Assembly: GCA_013140575.1 (NCBI GenBank)
Contig: JABFSN010000002.1
Location: 1 to 43,054 of the forward strand
Origin: Phycisphaerales bacterium
GTDB taxonomy: Bacteria > Planctomycetota > Phycisphaerae > UBA1845
Direction: 5' to 3'
DNA: 43,054 nucleotides
The position numbers were made by a program, and so were the translations under genes. The notes beneath the pieces are model-generated. The model saw only the letters and a program-made list of their open reading frames with translations, had not been told where the DNA came from and ran no database searches. Below are positions 15,615-24,358 of this stretch, in pieces (the first letter of the stretch is position 1; every line of letters starts with the position of its first letter).

Positions 15615-17033
15615 CTACCGCTTGTAATACGTCCGCCCGTGGTGCGCGTACTTCGTCACCCGGTTCGTAACATAGAGCGCCTCCAGAATGAACTCGGCCG
15701 CGCTGGCCAGATTCGACGCGTCTTCCGGCGACAGATCGTTGTGCCGGCAGACGCCCGCCGCCGCAGATTTCAACCCCTCGATCTTGTTCATCGCGTCAGC
15801 GAGATTATCGCTGGCGATTTCGTCGCCCACCTCCAGCGTGGCCTTGCGGTCCGAAAACGCCGCCACGATCCCCTCGAGTGCGTTCGCGTCCGCATGATTG
15901 GCGAACACGTTCTTAACCGCCTCGCCGAGCAACGCGGTGATCAACTTGTCTTCCGCGCGTTCATCGTCGGCCAGCATCAATTCCAGTTTCCCCCGGCAAC
16001 TGGCCGACACGTTGGGCAGGTCGCTGATGCGCGGCACCACCCGCCGTTCGCCGGTCAATATCGCCCTCCGTTCGGCATTGGACACCATGCTCTCCGTGGC
16101 CGCGATGGACGTGCGAACCGAAACGCCCGACTGTTGATTGATATGCGGGCTCTCCCGCGCCAGACGCACCATCTCCTCGATGATCTCGTGCATGAATCGC
16201 GGAATGACAACCGTGTATTCGCCGTCGCCGCGGACCAGCCACGCGTTCTGTTTGGTGATGTCGATGGCCTGCTCGACCCGTTGGGGGTAGTGCGTGCGGA
16301 TCACCGACCCGATGCGATCCTTCAACGGCGTGATGATCCGTCCGCGGTTGGTGTAATCCTCCGGATTGGCGCTGAACACCACGCACAGATCAAGATTCAA
16401 CCGCACGGCGAATCCGCGAATCTGCACGTCGCGCTCCTCCAGCAGATTCAACAGACCCACCTGAATCCGCGGCGGCAGATCGGGCAATTCGTTGATCGCG
16501 AATATCCCGCGGTTGGAACGCGGCACCAGCCCGAAATGCAGAATCGATTCATCCGACAAATGCCGCCCCTCGGCGTGCTTCACCAGGTCGATCTCGCCGA
16601 TCAAATCCGCGATGGTCACGTCCGGCGTCGCCAGCTTTTCATTGTATCGCTCGTCGCGATGCACCCAGTGCACCGGCGTGTCATCCCCCTGCCGTTCGAC
16701 GATCCCCCGCGATTCGCGGAACTGCGCCGCCATCGGGTCGTCACGCAATTCCGCCCCTGCGATCGTCGGAGTGAACTCATCCAATAACAGCGGAAGCGAT
16801 CGGATGATCCGCGTCTTGGCCTGCCCGCGCAATCCCAACAGCAAAATGTCGTGCTTGCTCAGCAGCGCGTTGACCAACTGCGGCACAACGGTGTCGTCAT
16901 ACCCCACGATCCCCGGAAGAATCGGCTCGCCGGCGCGCAGCTTGGCGATGACGTTGCGGCGCAGCTCCTCCTTCACCGTGCTCGGCCGGTGGCCGCTCTC
17001 GCGCAATTCCCGCAATGTCCTGGGTCGGTCCAC
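15615..17033 (-). CDS. MoxR/magnesium-chelatase-like AAA ATPase
   Basis: 472 residues from GTG 17033; a purine-rich AGAGGGGG lies about 13 nt upstream, slightly far. The Walker A site is GLRGQAKTR (67-75) with Ala where Gly is usual. The Walker B region is GIFAINELPDL, with Asn-Glu where Asp-Glu is common. The sensor strand is VVFSANPEDYTNRG, followed by a C-terminal helical lid. Proteins of this type hydrolyse ATP to remodel partners together with a VWA protein, here encoded downstream at 13691-14824. Substrate unknown. Confidence 0.87.
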   Translation of the reverse strand: MDRPRTLRELRESGHRPSTVKEELRRNVIAKLRAGEPILPGIVGYDDTVVPQLVNALLSKHDILLLGLRGQAKTRIIRSLPLLLDEFTPTIAGAELRDDPMAAQFRESRGIVERQGDDTPVHWVHRDERYNEKLATPDVTIADLIGEIDLVKHAEGRHLSDESILHFGLVPRSNRGIFAINELPDLPPRIQVGLLNLLEERDVQIRGFAVRLNLDLCVVFSANPEDYTNRGRIITPLKDRIGSVIRTHYPQRVEQAIDITKQNAWLVRGDGEYTVVIPRFMHEIIEEMVRLARESPHINQQSGVSVRTSIAATESMVSNAERRAILTGERRVVPRISDLPNVSASCRGKLELMLADDERAEDKLITALLGEAVKNVFANHADANALEGIVAAFSDRKATLEVGDEIASDNLADAMNKIEGLKSAAAGVCRHNDLSPEDASNLASAAEFILEALYVTNRVTKYAHHGRTYYKR

Positions 17034-17379
17034 CGAAATGAATGCCCCCTCTCAATCCCCCGTCGCGCCATCCTAAACAAAACCGCAATATAGGGAAACC
17101 GATTCCATCATGACCCGCGAATCTTCGCCCGGATTATGACGCTCGTATCTTCGCCTGGATTATGATGCTCGTATCTTCGCCCGGAGGGCGCACGACCTTA
17201 GCCAGGGACTTCAGTCCCTGGATCGGGTTCCCCATTTCTTCCCGCCCGGAGGGCGGGCGAAACCCGGTTTCCCTTCTGTGTGTTCTAATTTAGAAATCAC
17301 CCTCCGCCCCGTCAACGCAAACGGATCGGGTGGCGGGGCCCACGCTTGCTCGGCCACGCTCACGCGCCGCCGCCCGATC
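17034..17379. repeat. spacer with 26-bp tandem repeat and two hairpins
   Basis: About 2.7 copies of a 26-bp unit start at 17118, 17144 and 17170 (core ATCTTCGCCCGGATTATGA). They are followed by CCAGGGAC/GTCCCTGG (17202-17221, loop TTCA) and CCCGCCC/GGGCGGG (17241-17257). The latter is nested inside a wider CGGGTT/AACCCG pair (17224-17229 and 17262-17267). No gene is visible. The nested structure may end the nadC transcript. Confidence 0.7.
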
Positions 17380-18363
17380 TCATTCCGCTGTTCGCTCCAG
17401 CGCCAGGTCAATCGCCGGCGCGGAATGGGTGATGGCCCCGACGGAAATGCGCTCGACGCCGGTGGCGGCCACGGTGCGGACGTTGTGCAGCGTGATGCCG
17501 CCGGACGCCTCGAGTGCGACTTTGCCCCGCAGGTTCCGACGGTCGCGAAGCTCGACCGCCTGACGCATCTTCGCCGGCAGGAAGTTGTCCAACAGGATCA
17601 CGTCAATGCCGACGACCGTCAGCAACGCCTCGACTTGTTCGAGCGTGTCGGCCTCGACCGCGATGAAGGATGGTCGCTCGCCCCGGGCTTCGCCCGGCCG
17701 CGGGCTCAACCCCGCCGTGAATCGCGGACCACCATGGTCGTGGACATTCGACCGGGTATTGCGCGCGGCCAGCGCATTCAGCATCCCGAACACATGACCG
17801 GCCAATCGTTCCGTGGACACACCGACGATGTGGTTGTCCTTGATCAGTACGGCGTCGTACAGCCCCATGCGGTGGTTGCACCCGCCGCCGCAACGGACCG
17901 CGTACTTCTCGAGCGCCCGCCAGCCCGGCGTCGTCTTCCGCGTGTCGAAGATGGCCGCACCGGTCCCGGCCACCGCGTCGACGAACTCCCGCGTCAGCGT
18001 CGCGATGCCGCACAGGCGTTGCAGGAAATTCAGCAGCACGCGTTCGGCCGCCAAGACGTCGCCGGCCATTCCGCGCAGGACCGCCAATTCACTGGGCACG
18101 TCGTTCCAATGCGTCCCGTCGCCGATGCCGTCGCGCCAACACATCTCGATTTGATCGCTGTAAACCGCGAGTACCTGGTGCGCGATCTCCCGGCCCGCGA
18201 GCACACCCGGCTGCCGGGCGATCAGGCGCGCGGTCAAGGGCTCGTCCGGCCGCGGGTTCAGCGCCGCGGTGACGTCCCCCGCGCCGAGGTCCTCCTCGCG
18301 GGCCAGCCGGGCGAGAATCGTCGCGCGCGACCGAAGTTCATTCAGCATCAACTCGTCGGTCAT
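17380..18363 (-). CDS. nadC: nicotinate-nucleotide pyrophosphorylase (carboxylating)
   Basis: 327 residues against about 280-290 usually. It makes nicotinate mononucleotide from quinolinate and PRPP in NAD synthesis. Catalytic and binding segments are present: REEDLGAGDVT, TRKTTPGWRALEKYAVRCGG (140-160), NHRMGLYDAVLIKDNH, VEADTLEQV, LLDNF, LEASGGI and SVGAITHSAPAIDL. The extra length comes from residues about 202-231, a Pro/Gly/Arg-rich stretch lying in a surface loop between two core strands and encoded by palindromic DNA (17671-17760). The insertion keeps the frame, so the enzyme is probably active. The gene lies 51 nt downstream of the UbiB-family gene on the same strand. Confidence 0.94.
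   Translation of the reverse strand: MTDELMLNELRSRATILARLAREEDLGAGDVTAALNPRPDEPLTARLIARQPGVLAGREIAHQVLAVYSDQIEMCWRDGIGDGTHWNDVPSELAVLRGMAGDVLAAERVLLNFLQRLCGIATLTREFVDAVAGTGAAIFDTRKTTPGWRALEKYAVRCGGGCNHRMGLYDAVLIKDNHIVGVSTERLAGHVFGMLNALAARNTRSNVHDHGGPRFTAGLSPRPGEARGERPSFIAVEADTLEQVEALLTVVGIDVILLDNFLPAKMRQAVELRDRRNLRGKVALEASGGITLHNVRTVAATGVERISVGAITHSAPAIDLALERTAE
17671..17760. repeat. palindromic element inside nadC
   Basis: It contains CCCGGGCTTCGCCCGG, GCGGGCTCAACCCCGC and a third pairing around GGACCACCATGGTCGTGG. It encodes residues about 202-231, which have no counterpart in ordinary NadC proteins. Boundaries are approximate. Confidence 0.6.
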
Positions 18364-18414
18364 GGCTTGGCGCCAATACGCTCGCGTCGGACCCGTCGCG
18401 CGGTTCTCAGCAGA

Positions 18415-20100
18415 CTACGACAACCGTCCGCTGCGTAGAATCGCAATCAGTAGCCCCAGCCCCAGCACCCCCGCGATCAGGTAGCCGAAAAAGCCGTACG
18501 TCTGCAAACGAACCCCGAACAACACCGCCCCCGAATCGGACGTGACCACCATCGAACTGGCCACCACGATCGCCGCGATCATGATCGAAAACGCCAGCCG
18601 GTTGCTCGAACGGTCGATTTCCCGGCCCAGCGATTCAATATTCTCGTGTCGCACGTTGACCTGCCACTGGCCCGACGAAAACTGGGTCAACACCTCCCGC
18701 AATTGCTGCGGCGCGGATCGCAGAAAACTAACCAGATGCCACAACGTCACGCCCGCCGCCCGCGCCAGTCGCGGCGGGGACAGCCGTTCGCGTATCACGT
18801 GCTTCAATCTTGGCTTTAGGATTTCCGCGGGGTTCAGGTCCGGGTCCAGCCGCAGCACCGTCCCCCAAATCGTGGCCATTGACTTCAACATCATCACCAC
18901 GTCGCGGGGCAATGCCAGCTGATGACGCCGGATCATTCCGGTCACTTCCAGAAAAACGGCCCCCACGCGCAACCGCTGCGCCGGCTGACCATGGTAGCGG
19001 TCCAGCAGCGCCTTGATGTCCCGCGTCAATTGCGCGCGATCCGTCTTCATCGACGACGCCCGCATCTCCGAAAGCGCGTCCACGATCAATTCCGGATCGC
19101 GGGCCACCGCGCCCATCACCATCACCAGCAACTGACTCGCGGCCGTCTCGCTGATGACCCCCGTCTGTCCGAAATCGATCAATCCGATCTGCGCCGGCGG
19201 CATCACCAGAATGTTCCCCGGATGGGGGTCCGCATGAAACACGCCGATCTCGAAAAACTGCCGCAGGAACACGTCGGCCAAGCGCGACGCAATCTGCTTG
19301 CGGCTGAATTGCACGCCGTCCGCGCGCAACGCTTCGTCGATGTTCCGCCCGCCCACGCGCTGCAGCGTCAGCACCCGCGCCGTGGTGTGCGACCAGATCA
19401 CCTCCGGGATGATCACCTGCCGTTCGTCCTGCAACGCCGTGCGCACCCGCGCCGTCACCGACGCCTCGTAGGTGAAGTCCAGCTCGTTGGACAGCGTGCG
19501 CGCGAATTCCTCGACGATGGCCCGTGGATGATAGGCGTGGGCCTCCGGAACCCACTTCTCGAGCGCGTCGGCCAGCCATTCCAGCAGATACACGTCGGCG
19601 CGGACCTCCTGCTCAATCCGCGGCCGCTGCACCTTGATCACCACCTGCCGCCCGTCGGGCAACGTCGCGTAGTAGACCTGTCCGATCGAACCCGACGCGA
19701 TCGGTTCCTCGTCGACGTGACCGAACGCTTCCGCCACCGGCTTTTGCAGTTCCTCGGCGATGATCCGCCGCGCTTCATCGCTGTCAAACGGCTCCACCCG
19801 GTCCTGCAGCGTGCGCAGTTCATCAAGTATGTCCGGCGGCAGAATGTCCGGGCGCGTGGCCAGCATCTGCCCCAGCTTGACGAACACCGGACCGAGTTCG
19901 CCGGCCACCATCTTCAGCCGCCGCCCCACGCTCGCCGGCGCCGCCTCCGCGGCGCGCTCCCGCCGCAGCCACAACGGCACGAAGCGCCCCAGGTTGACGC
20001 GATCGACGACGTGTCCGAATCCGTGCTGCGAAAGCACGCGCGCGATGCGTTGCAACCGGTGCAGGCTCTGCACGCCACGGGTGATGCTGCGCGGAGTCAT
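18415..20100 (-). CDS. UbiB/AarF/ABC1 family atypical kinase
   Basis: 561 residues from the ATG at 20100, which has GAGG upstream; longer forms run into repeat DNA and are rejected. The signature KLGQ is at 75-78, the Ala/Gly-rich loop ASGSIGQV at 135-142, lysine K156 in VVIKVQRP, HADPHPGN at 289-296 and DFGQTG from 309. The last 60 residues form two membrane helices. The family binds ATP and supports ubiquinone or other isoprenoid lipid metabolism at the membrane. No ubi or men gene is nearby, so the exact role is open. It is followed by nadC in the same direction. Confidence 0.93.
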   Translation of the reverse strand: MTPRSITRGVQSLHRLQRIARVLSQHGFGHVVDRVNLGRFVPLWLRRERAAEAAPASVGRRLKMVAGELGPVFVKLGQMLATRPDILPPDILDELRTLQDRVEPFDSDEARRIIAEELQKPVAEAFGHVDEEPIASGSIGQVYYATLPDGRQVVIKVQRPRIEQEVRADVYLLEWLADALEKWVPEAHAYHPRAIVEEFARTLSNELDFTYEASVTARVRTALQDERQVIIPEVIWSHTTARVLTLQRVGGRNIDEALRADGVQFSRKQIASRLADVFLRQFFEIGVFHADPHPGNILVMPPAQIGLIDFGQTGVISETAASQLLVMVMGAVARDPELIVDALSEMRASSMKTDRAQLTRDIKALLDRYHGQPAQRLRVGAVFLEVTGMIRRHQLALPRDVVMMLKSMATIWGTVLRLDPDLNPAEILKPRLKHVIRERLSPPRLARAAGVTLWHLVSFLRSAPQQLREVLTQFSSGQWQVNVRHENIESLGREIDRSSNRLAFSIMIAAIVVASSMVVTSDSGAVLFGVRLQTYGFFGYLIAGVLGLGLLIAILRSGRLS

Positions 20101-20481
20101 GGCACGCCTCGTGTGATGCATCGAAGTGTCATAGCATGGCACGACGCGACGCCGAATCAGAACCCAAGCCGGGAATCCGGGGCCGGCGTCGGAACCCCGG
20201 CCGCAGTATGTGATTAGCGTGCGAAGGACGACATCAGAGCCGTGGGCGCAAGCCCACGGACGACGACCCGGTGCGATATTCGTCGCCGCACCAAAGCCCT
20301 GCCATCGCCGGGCTTGCGCCCGGTGCTCTGAATGGCAACGGCGTACGCTAATCCCGTACCGGCCGCAAGGCCGGGGGGCGAATGCCAACCGCCCCGCGTT
20401 TTCTCCGTGGTTCGCCGTCGGTTCCGCGCAGCCCGCAGCTCCCGCCGCGAATTCTGACGCCCGCAACCTCCCGGTCACGAT
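20101..20481. repeat. composite inverted-repeat element upstream of the UbiB gene
   Basis: Between ATTAGCGTGCG (about 20213) and its near complement CGTACGCTAAT (about 20342) lie two facing hairpins that share the word TCAGAGC. One is CCGTGGGCGCAAGCCCACGG (20240-20259); the other, inverted, is built on CCGGGCTTGCGCCCGG near 20310-20325. Further G/C palindromes sit at both ends. No gene is credible here; long frames on either strand translate to repeat-derived sequence. Confidence 0.7.
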
Positions 20482-20898
20482 CCCGCACGCCGGCGGAGTG
20501 GTCGGTCCGATCGCGACCGCTGATTACCGGGCATCAATCGTGCCCGAATATCGGCGTTTTCGCCATTGCGGACGCCGATATCTTACCGGACGCTTCGTCG
20601 CGGCGGTCCGAAAGGCGACCGGGGGACCGGAATTCGCGGTCGGCAGTCTTGAATCGCGGTCGCGGGTCGGCTATAAACGGGCGTACGCGACGGGGTGGGA
20701 GGAGAAAGAAGACCATCCACCCGGTCTTTCACAATTGAGCAAATGGGGTGGTTTTCCGCTCGCCACGGCCGGGTTCCCCCGGCTATAATGGGCCGACCGC
20801 CGGGGTAGGCGGGGAATCGTGGTCGTCGTAGCGGGGGGGCACGCGGGGGAGTCAGAAAAACGCTTTTTTTGGAAGGCGGTCTCGTCCCGGCGATATTC
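20482..20898. other. intergenic stretch, no gene recognised
   Basis: About 400 bases between the repeat element and the promoter at 20899. Frames exist on both strands but show no domain, no plausible start signals and Arg/Pro-rich composition typical of GC-rich noncoding DNA. Confidence 0.5.
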
Positions 20899-20927
20899 TT
20901 GACTCGGTGGGCAGCGCGCGATACGAT
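20899..20927 (+). promoter_or_regulatory. sigma70-type promoter before the secreted-protein gene
   Basis: TTGACT, a 17-bp spacer, then TACGAT. It would give a 5' leader of about 100 nt before the ATG at 21034. Both boxes and the spacing are close to consensus. Confidence 0.6.
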
Positions 20928-21033
20928 GGCCCTTGCGGCCGGGGTTATCGTGGCGTCACTCGCCGGGGGGTCGTGACACAAGGGTTCAGGATTCCGGAGG
21001 AATCCAAAAAACTTCCGGGGATGGAGTTTGGGA

Positions 21034-22329
21034 ATGAAAACGTCCAAGTTGATGAGCGTCGTGGCGGGGTTGATGGTGGCGGGCGCCGCGTCCGCCGAAA
21101 CATTTACGGCCAACGTGGTGCTGACCGGCTCACCCAACGTCGCGCCCGGGGGATCGACCACGCTGGAGATCCGGGGAACGTTGACCAACGAGAGCGTGAA
21201 CAGCGGTCTGTGCTTCTTCGCGTACGACACGCGGGTGACCGGTCCGCGTCCTGTCAATCTATCGACTGCGGCGCTGATCGCGCCCGGGGACGACGTCGAT
21301 GAGTTCGTCTCGCCGTTGGGCTACAGCATCAACTTTAACGGCACGCCCAGCGGCAACAACTTGGCGCAAATGGGCGGCGGCACCAATACAATTAAGAACG
21401 TCCCCAACGCGGCACCGTTCGTTCCGATACCCAACTGCTATCCCCCGTTCAACGGGTGCAACATTCCATTGAACGTCGGTCACGGCGGCGGGGCCGAGCT
21501 TCACCAGATCACGCTGTCGCTTCCGGGCGATTGCGAGTCGGGCGAGGAATACACCTTTCAGCTCATCCCGGGCAGCTTGTTCGCCAACTACATCGATTCA
21601 GTGTCGGGCGTGGTCCCGAACGAGACGTATGCGGTGAATGCGGTCGAGACCCTCGTGATCGGTAGCAGCGTCGTGCTGACCTGCGGCTGCGAGGACCCCA
21701 ACATGGCCGCCCCGGCACTGGTGCACGGCAACGGCGGGGCCGGTCAGGTTCAGCCCTGTTCCGGTTATCGCGACCCGCGTATCGAGACCACCGGCCCGGA
21801 TCGCGTAGTCATGCAGTTCAATGAACCGGTTCGTGGCATCGGTGGATTCCCGGTGGGAGCCGAGTCGTTCATCCCGACCGAGACCGGCGGCGGAGCGCCC
21901 CCGGTGGTGATGGCGGTCAATCAACTGGCCCCGATGGACGGGTCGAGATACGAGGTGGTCTTGAACCGCGTCATGACGCTGCAGCAGTGGACCACGATCC
22001 GTGCGACCGTGGAGGACCTGTGCGGCAACCCGATCACGAACAATGGCAGCTTGGGCCTGGCGAACGAACCGGACCGGGTGGACATCGCCCGTCTGCCGGG
22101 TAACGTGAACCAGGATTTGGCCACCCAGCCGGTGGACTTGATCAATTTCCGGCAGGCGTTCGCCGGGGGATTTGCCGCCCCGTGCCTGCCCGCGACGCTT
22201 TACTTCGACATCGATCGCAACGCGACGGCATTGCAACCAAACGACCTGATCCGGTTCCGCCAGATTCTGGCGGGTACGGCTCCGGCCACGAAGATCTGGC
22301 TGAATCAGACCATCCCGGCGAGGCCGTAG
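21034..22329 (+). CDS. secreted protein with dockerin-like C-terminus
   Basis: 431 residues from the ATG at 21034, with GGAG seven bases upstream. A clear signal peptide (MKTSKLMSVVAGLMVAGAASA) precedes a beta-rich region with several cysteines and an Ig-like middle (RVVMQFNEPVRGIGGFPVG, YEVVLNRVMT). Two dockerin-like repeats end it: GNVNQDLATQPVDLINFRQA near 360-380 and FDIDRNATALQPNDLIRFRQ near 392-412. The core family is not recognised. It is probably a surface or extracellular protein. Two PEP-CTERM genes follow, suggesting a cluster of exported proteins, though each has its own spacer. Confidence 0.85.
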   Translation: MKTSKLMSVVAGLMVAGAASAETFTANVVLTGSPNVAPGGSTTLEIRGTLTNESVNSGLCFFAYDTRVTGPRPVNLSTAALIAPGDDVDEFVSPLGYSINFNGTPSGNNLAQMGGGTNTIKNVPNAAPFVPIPNCYPPFNGCNIPLNVGHGGGAELHQITLSLPGDCESGEEYTFQLIPGSLFANYIDSVSGVVPNETYAVNAVETLVIGSSVVLTCGCEDPNMAAPALVHGNGGAGQVQPCSGYRDPRIETTGPDRVVMQFNEPVRGIGGFPVGAESFIPTETGGGAPPVVMAVNQLAPMDGSRYEVVLNRVMTLQQWTTIRATVEDLCGNPITNNGSLGLANEPDRVDIARLPGNVNQDLATQPVDLINFRQAFAGGFAAPCLPATLYFDIDRNATALQPNDLIRFRQILAGTAPATKIWLNQTIPARP

Positions 22330-22563
22330 TCGGCGCGACGGGGCGGGTACACGGTTTCGAGGGAGCAGAAAGAAGTCTGTCGGTTACATGGGTGACACGC
22401 ACGCCGCGCGATTCGACTTGAATCGGGGACGTGTGACGAATCATGGGGTGCGGGCGAATCCGACGGTGCGATTCGTCCAGATGGAATCAAGGTCGCAAGC
22501 AGGAGCGTTCGAGGCGAGGCTCCGATAGGCTTGCCGCAGTACAGGAAGATGGAGGCTGTGGAG

Positions 22564-23340
22564 ATGGTGAAACGAAGTTTTGGAGCGTTGTTGGTGGTGG
22601 GTATGGTGACCTCGCTCGCATCGGCGGGCTCGGCGCCCTACGAGTTGTTGTACAACGGTCACACCGGTCAGGCGGACGACCCAGTGATGATGATGCCGGG
22701 GGTGGCGCAGCCCTTGACGATTTCGCTGAGGAACAACACGCCCGCCACTCAGTTGCGCATCGGCGGCGCGTCTTTCGATTTCAGCTCGCCGGGCAATATC
22801 GGCTTCGATTACGACGGCGCGGACAATGTGTCCGATCCGTTCAGCCGTCCGACGCTGGCGGACGACGGCTGGCAGTGGGGCGGCCCGGTGGGCGACCCGT
22901 TTGATGCCAACGGTAATGCGGCGCCCGCATACTCGCAGTTCGGGGGTGGAATTCGTCGGACGGGAAACGAGGAGGACGGGTTCTTCTACCCGCAGCCGTA
23001 CCTGTTTTCGAATTCTCCGCCGCAGACGGCGTTCGGCGAGGGCAGCGACGCGTTGACCGTCCGGGCGAATGCCGGCGCGACGGTGGAGCTGGGCACGCTC
23101 ATGATCACGCCCAACTTGGCGCCGGGGCCGGGCAATTTTGTGTTGGCGAGCAACGGTGCCATTTTCCACGGCGTGACCCAGGGGTTCCGCGACATCACTC
23201 AGCCGCGCGACGGCTTTCCGAACGAGCCGTTCGGATTGGACAACGCGGCGTCGGTGCATCTGGTGGTGCCCGAGCCGGCGACGCTGGCTTTGATGGCCGT
23301 CGGCGGACTGTTGGGTCTGCGTCGTCGTCGTCAGGCGTAA
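22564..23340 (+). CDS. PEP-CTERM sorting-signal protein (258 aa)
   Basis: 258 residues from the ATG at 22564, with GGAGG eight bases upstream. The signal peptide MVKRSFGALLVVGMVTSLASA is followed by a beta-rich body resembling cohesin or carbohydrate-binding sandwiches (QPLTISLRNNTPATQLRIGG). The C-terminus, VPEPATLALMAVGGLLGL followed by RRRRQA, is a textbook PEP-CTERM tripartite tail recognised by an exosortase, which is not in this window. The mature protein is expected at the cell surface or in the extracellular matrix. The body is otherwise unassigned. Confidence 0.9.
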   Translation: MVKRSFGALLVVGMVTSLASAGSAPYELLYNGHTGQADDPVMMMPGVAQPLTISLRNNTPATQLRIGGASFDFSSPGNIGFDYDGADNVSDPFSRPTLADDGWQWGGPVGDPFDANGNAAPAYSQFGGGIRRTGNEEDGFFYPQPYLFSNSPPQTAFGEGSDALTVRANAGATVELGTLMITPNLAPGPGNFVLASNGAIFHGVTQGFRDITQPRDGFPNEPFGLDNAASVHLVVPEPATLALMAVGGLLGLRRRRQA

Positions 23341-23723
23341 GTTGAGGCGGGGATAGAACTCGCCTCCGCACAGTCTCCTGTGGGAGCGGGACCCGCGATT
23401 CGGGTCCCGCTCCTCACAAACACGCTTCCCGTTTATTACGGACCGTGACCGGGAGCGAAGGTTGGAACGGGCGATGACCGATGCGTTCAGACGCGTCGGC
23501 GAGTGGTCGGGGGACCGCGAAGCCCGTAACGCAGCGGATGGGGAGACCGACGGCAACCGCAAAGATCCCGAACGACATCGGGTCGTCGGGCCGATCGTGG
23601 GAAAGAAGCCCAGCGGACGTCCGATACGGGAATCAACCCGATTCGCCGCCAATCCACGACGAAACAGAATGACGTGAATTTGGGGGAACACCACTGTGGA
23701 ATTCGTCCAGCCGGTGGCGTAAC
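23341..23723. other. spacer with one hairpin, otherwise nothing seen
   Basis: Apart from the hairpin at 23383-23413 I see no gene or repeat here. A minus-strand frame covers part of it but is antisense-like with no domain. Confidence 0.5.
23383..23413 (+). terminator. strong hairpin after a PEP-CTERM gene
   Basis: A perfect 13-bp stem (GGAGCGGGACCCG and its complement) with loop CGATT begins about 40 nt after the stop at 23340. There is no T-tract, so it may stabilise the mRNA end or act as a repeat element rather than a classical terminator. Confidence 0.5.
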
Positions 23724-24293
23724 ATGGATATGATGGATAAGCGCGCGAAACATTTGTGGCTCGTCGGGCTGATGGCCGCCTTGATTACCTCGGCCGCATC
23801 GGCGGATGCGATTATCACGTATGCACCGACGGGCGTGGTTGCGGGCGAGTCGACGGCGGTGACCATCAGCGTCACCGACGCGACGGGCGCCGGATTCGGC
23901 CTCGGCCAGGTGCGGTTCAATTTCACGGCCGACCCGGGCATGACCATCGACAGTTTCGCGTGGATGAGCGGACTGAACGGGGTGCATTATTCACATACCG
24001 ACGCGCTGGCCAACCCCATGACCCTTTTGGGCTCGCTCTTCAGCGTACAGGTGCCGGCGAGCGGCACGATCCCCATCGCCCAAGTGATGGTGACCGTGGA
24101 CGAGAACGCCAACGTGGGCGATCATTTCACGCTGGTTAGCAGCGTCATGGTCAAGAAATTCCCGACGTTTGCCCAACTGCCCATCGCCGGCGACGGCATC
24201 GACACCGAAATTCACGTCATCGTTCCCGAACCGGCCACCATGATGCTGCTCGCCTCCGGCGGGCTGCTGATGCTGCGGCGTCGGCGAGCCTGA
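23724..24293 (+). CDS. PEP-CTERM protein with cohesin-like fold
   Basis: 189 residues; ATGs at 23724, 23730 and 23733 are all possible. The export segment HLWLVGLMAALITSAASA is followed by one beta-sandwich domain whose pattern (GVVAGESTAVTISVTDATGA ... IAQVMVTVDENANVGDHFTL) resembles cohesin-type modules. The tail VPEPATMMLLASGGLLML followed by RRRRA is a PEP-CTERM signal. A cohesin-like module near dockerin-like proteins is suggestive, but binding is not shown by the sequence. Confidence 0.88.
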   Translation: MDMMDKRAKHLWLVGLMAALITSAASADAIITYAPTGVVAGESTAVTISVTDATGAGFGLGQVRFNFTADPGMTIDSFAWMSGLNGVHYSHTDALANPMTLLGSLFSVQVPASGTIPIAQVMVTVDENANVGDHFTLVSSVMVKKFPTFAQLPIAGDGIDTEIHVIVPEPATMMLLASGGLLMLRRRRA

Positions 24294-24325
24294 CAGGCGT
24301 TCACAACATCCCGAGATTCGGCGCC

Positions 24326-24358
24326 GGCGGGGATCCCAGCGATCGCCGCTTTTTTTTG
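24326..24358 (+). terminator. putative intrinsic terminator
   Basis: CGGCG (24326-24330) pairs with CGCCG (24345-24349), followed by eight Ts (24351-24358). The stem is only 5 bp around a loop that contains GGGATCCC, but the T-tract directly after a gene end supports it. Confidence 0.5.

Noticed and set aside
18415-20478. Extended N-terminus of the UbiB-family gene up to 20478.
   Set aside because: The extra 126 residues are encoded by repeat DNA, whereas the ATG at 20100 has GAGG upstream and gives the normal family length.
20210-20788. 192-codon plus-strand frame considered as a gene.
   Set aside because: Its first third is repeat DNA, it has no ribosome site and no recognisable fold, and it ends before a good promoter for the next gene.
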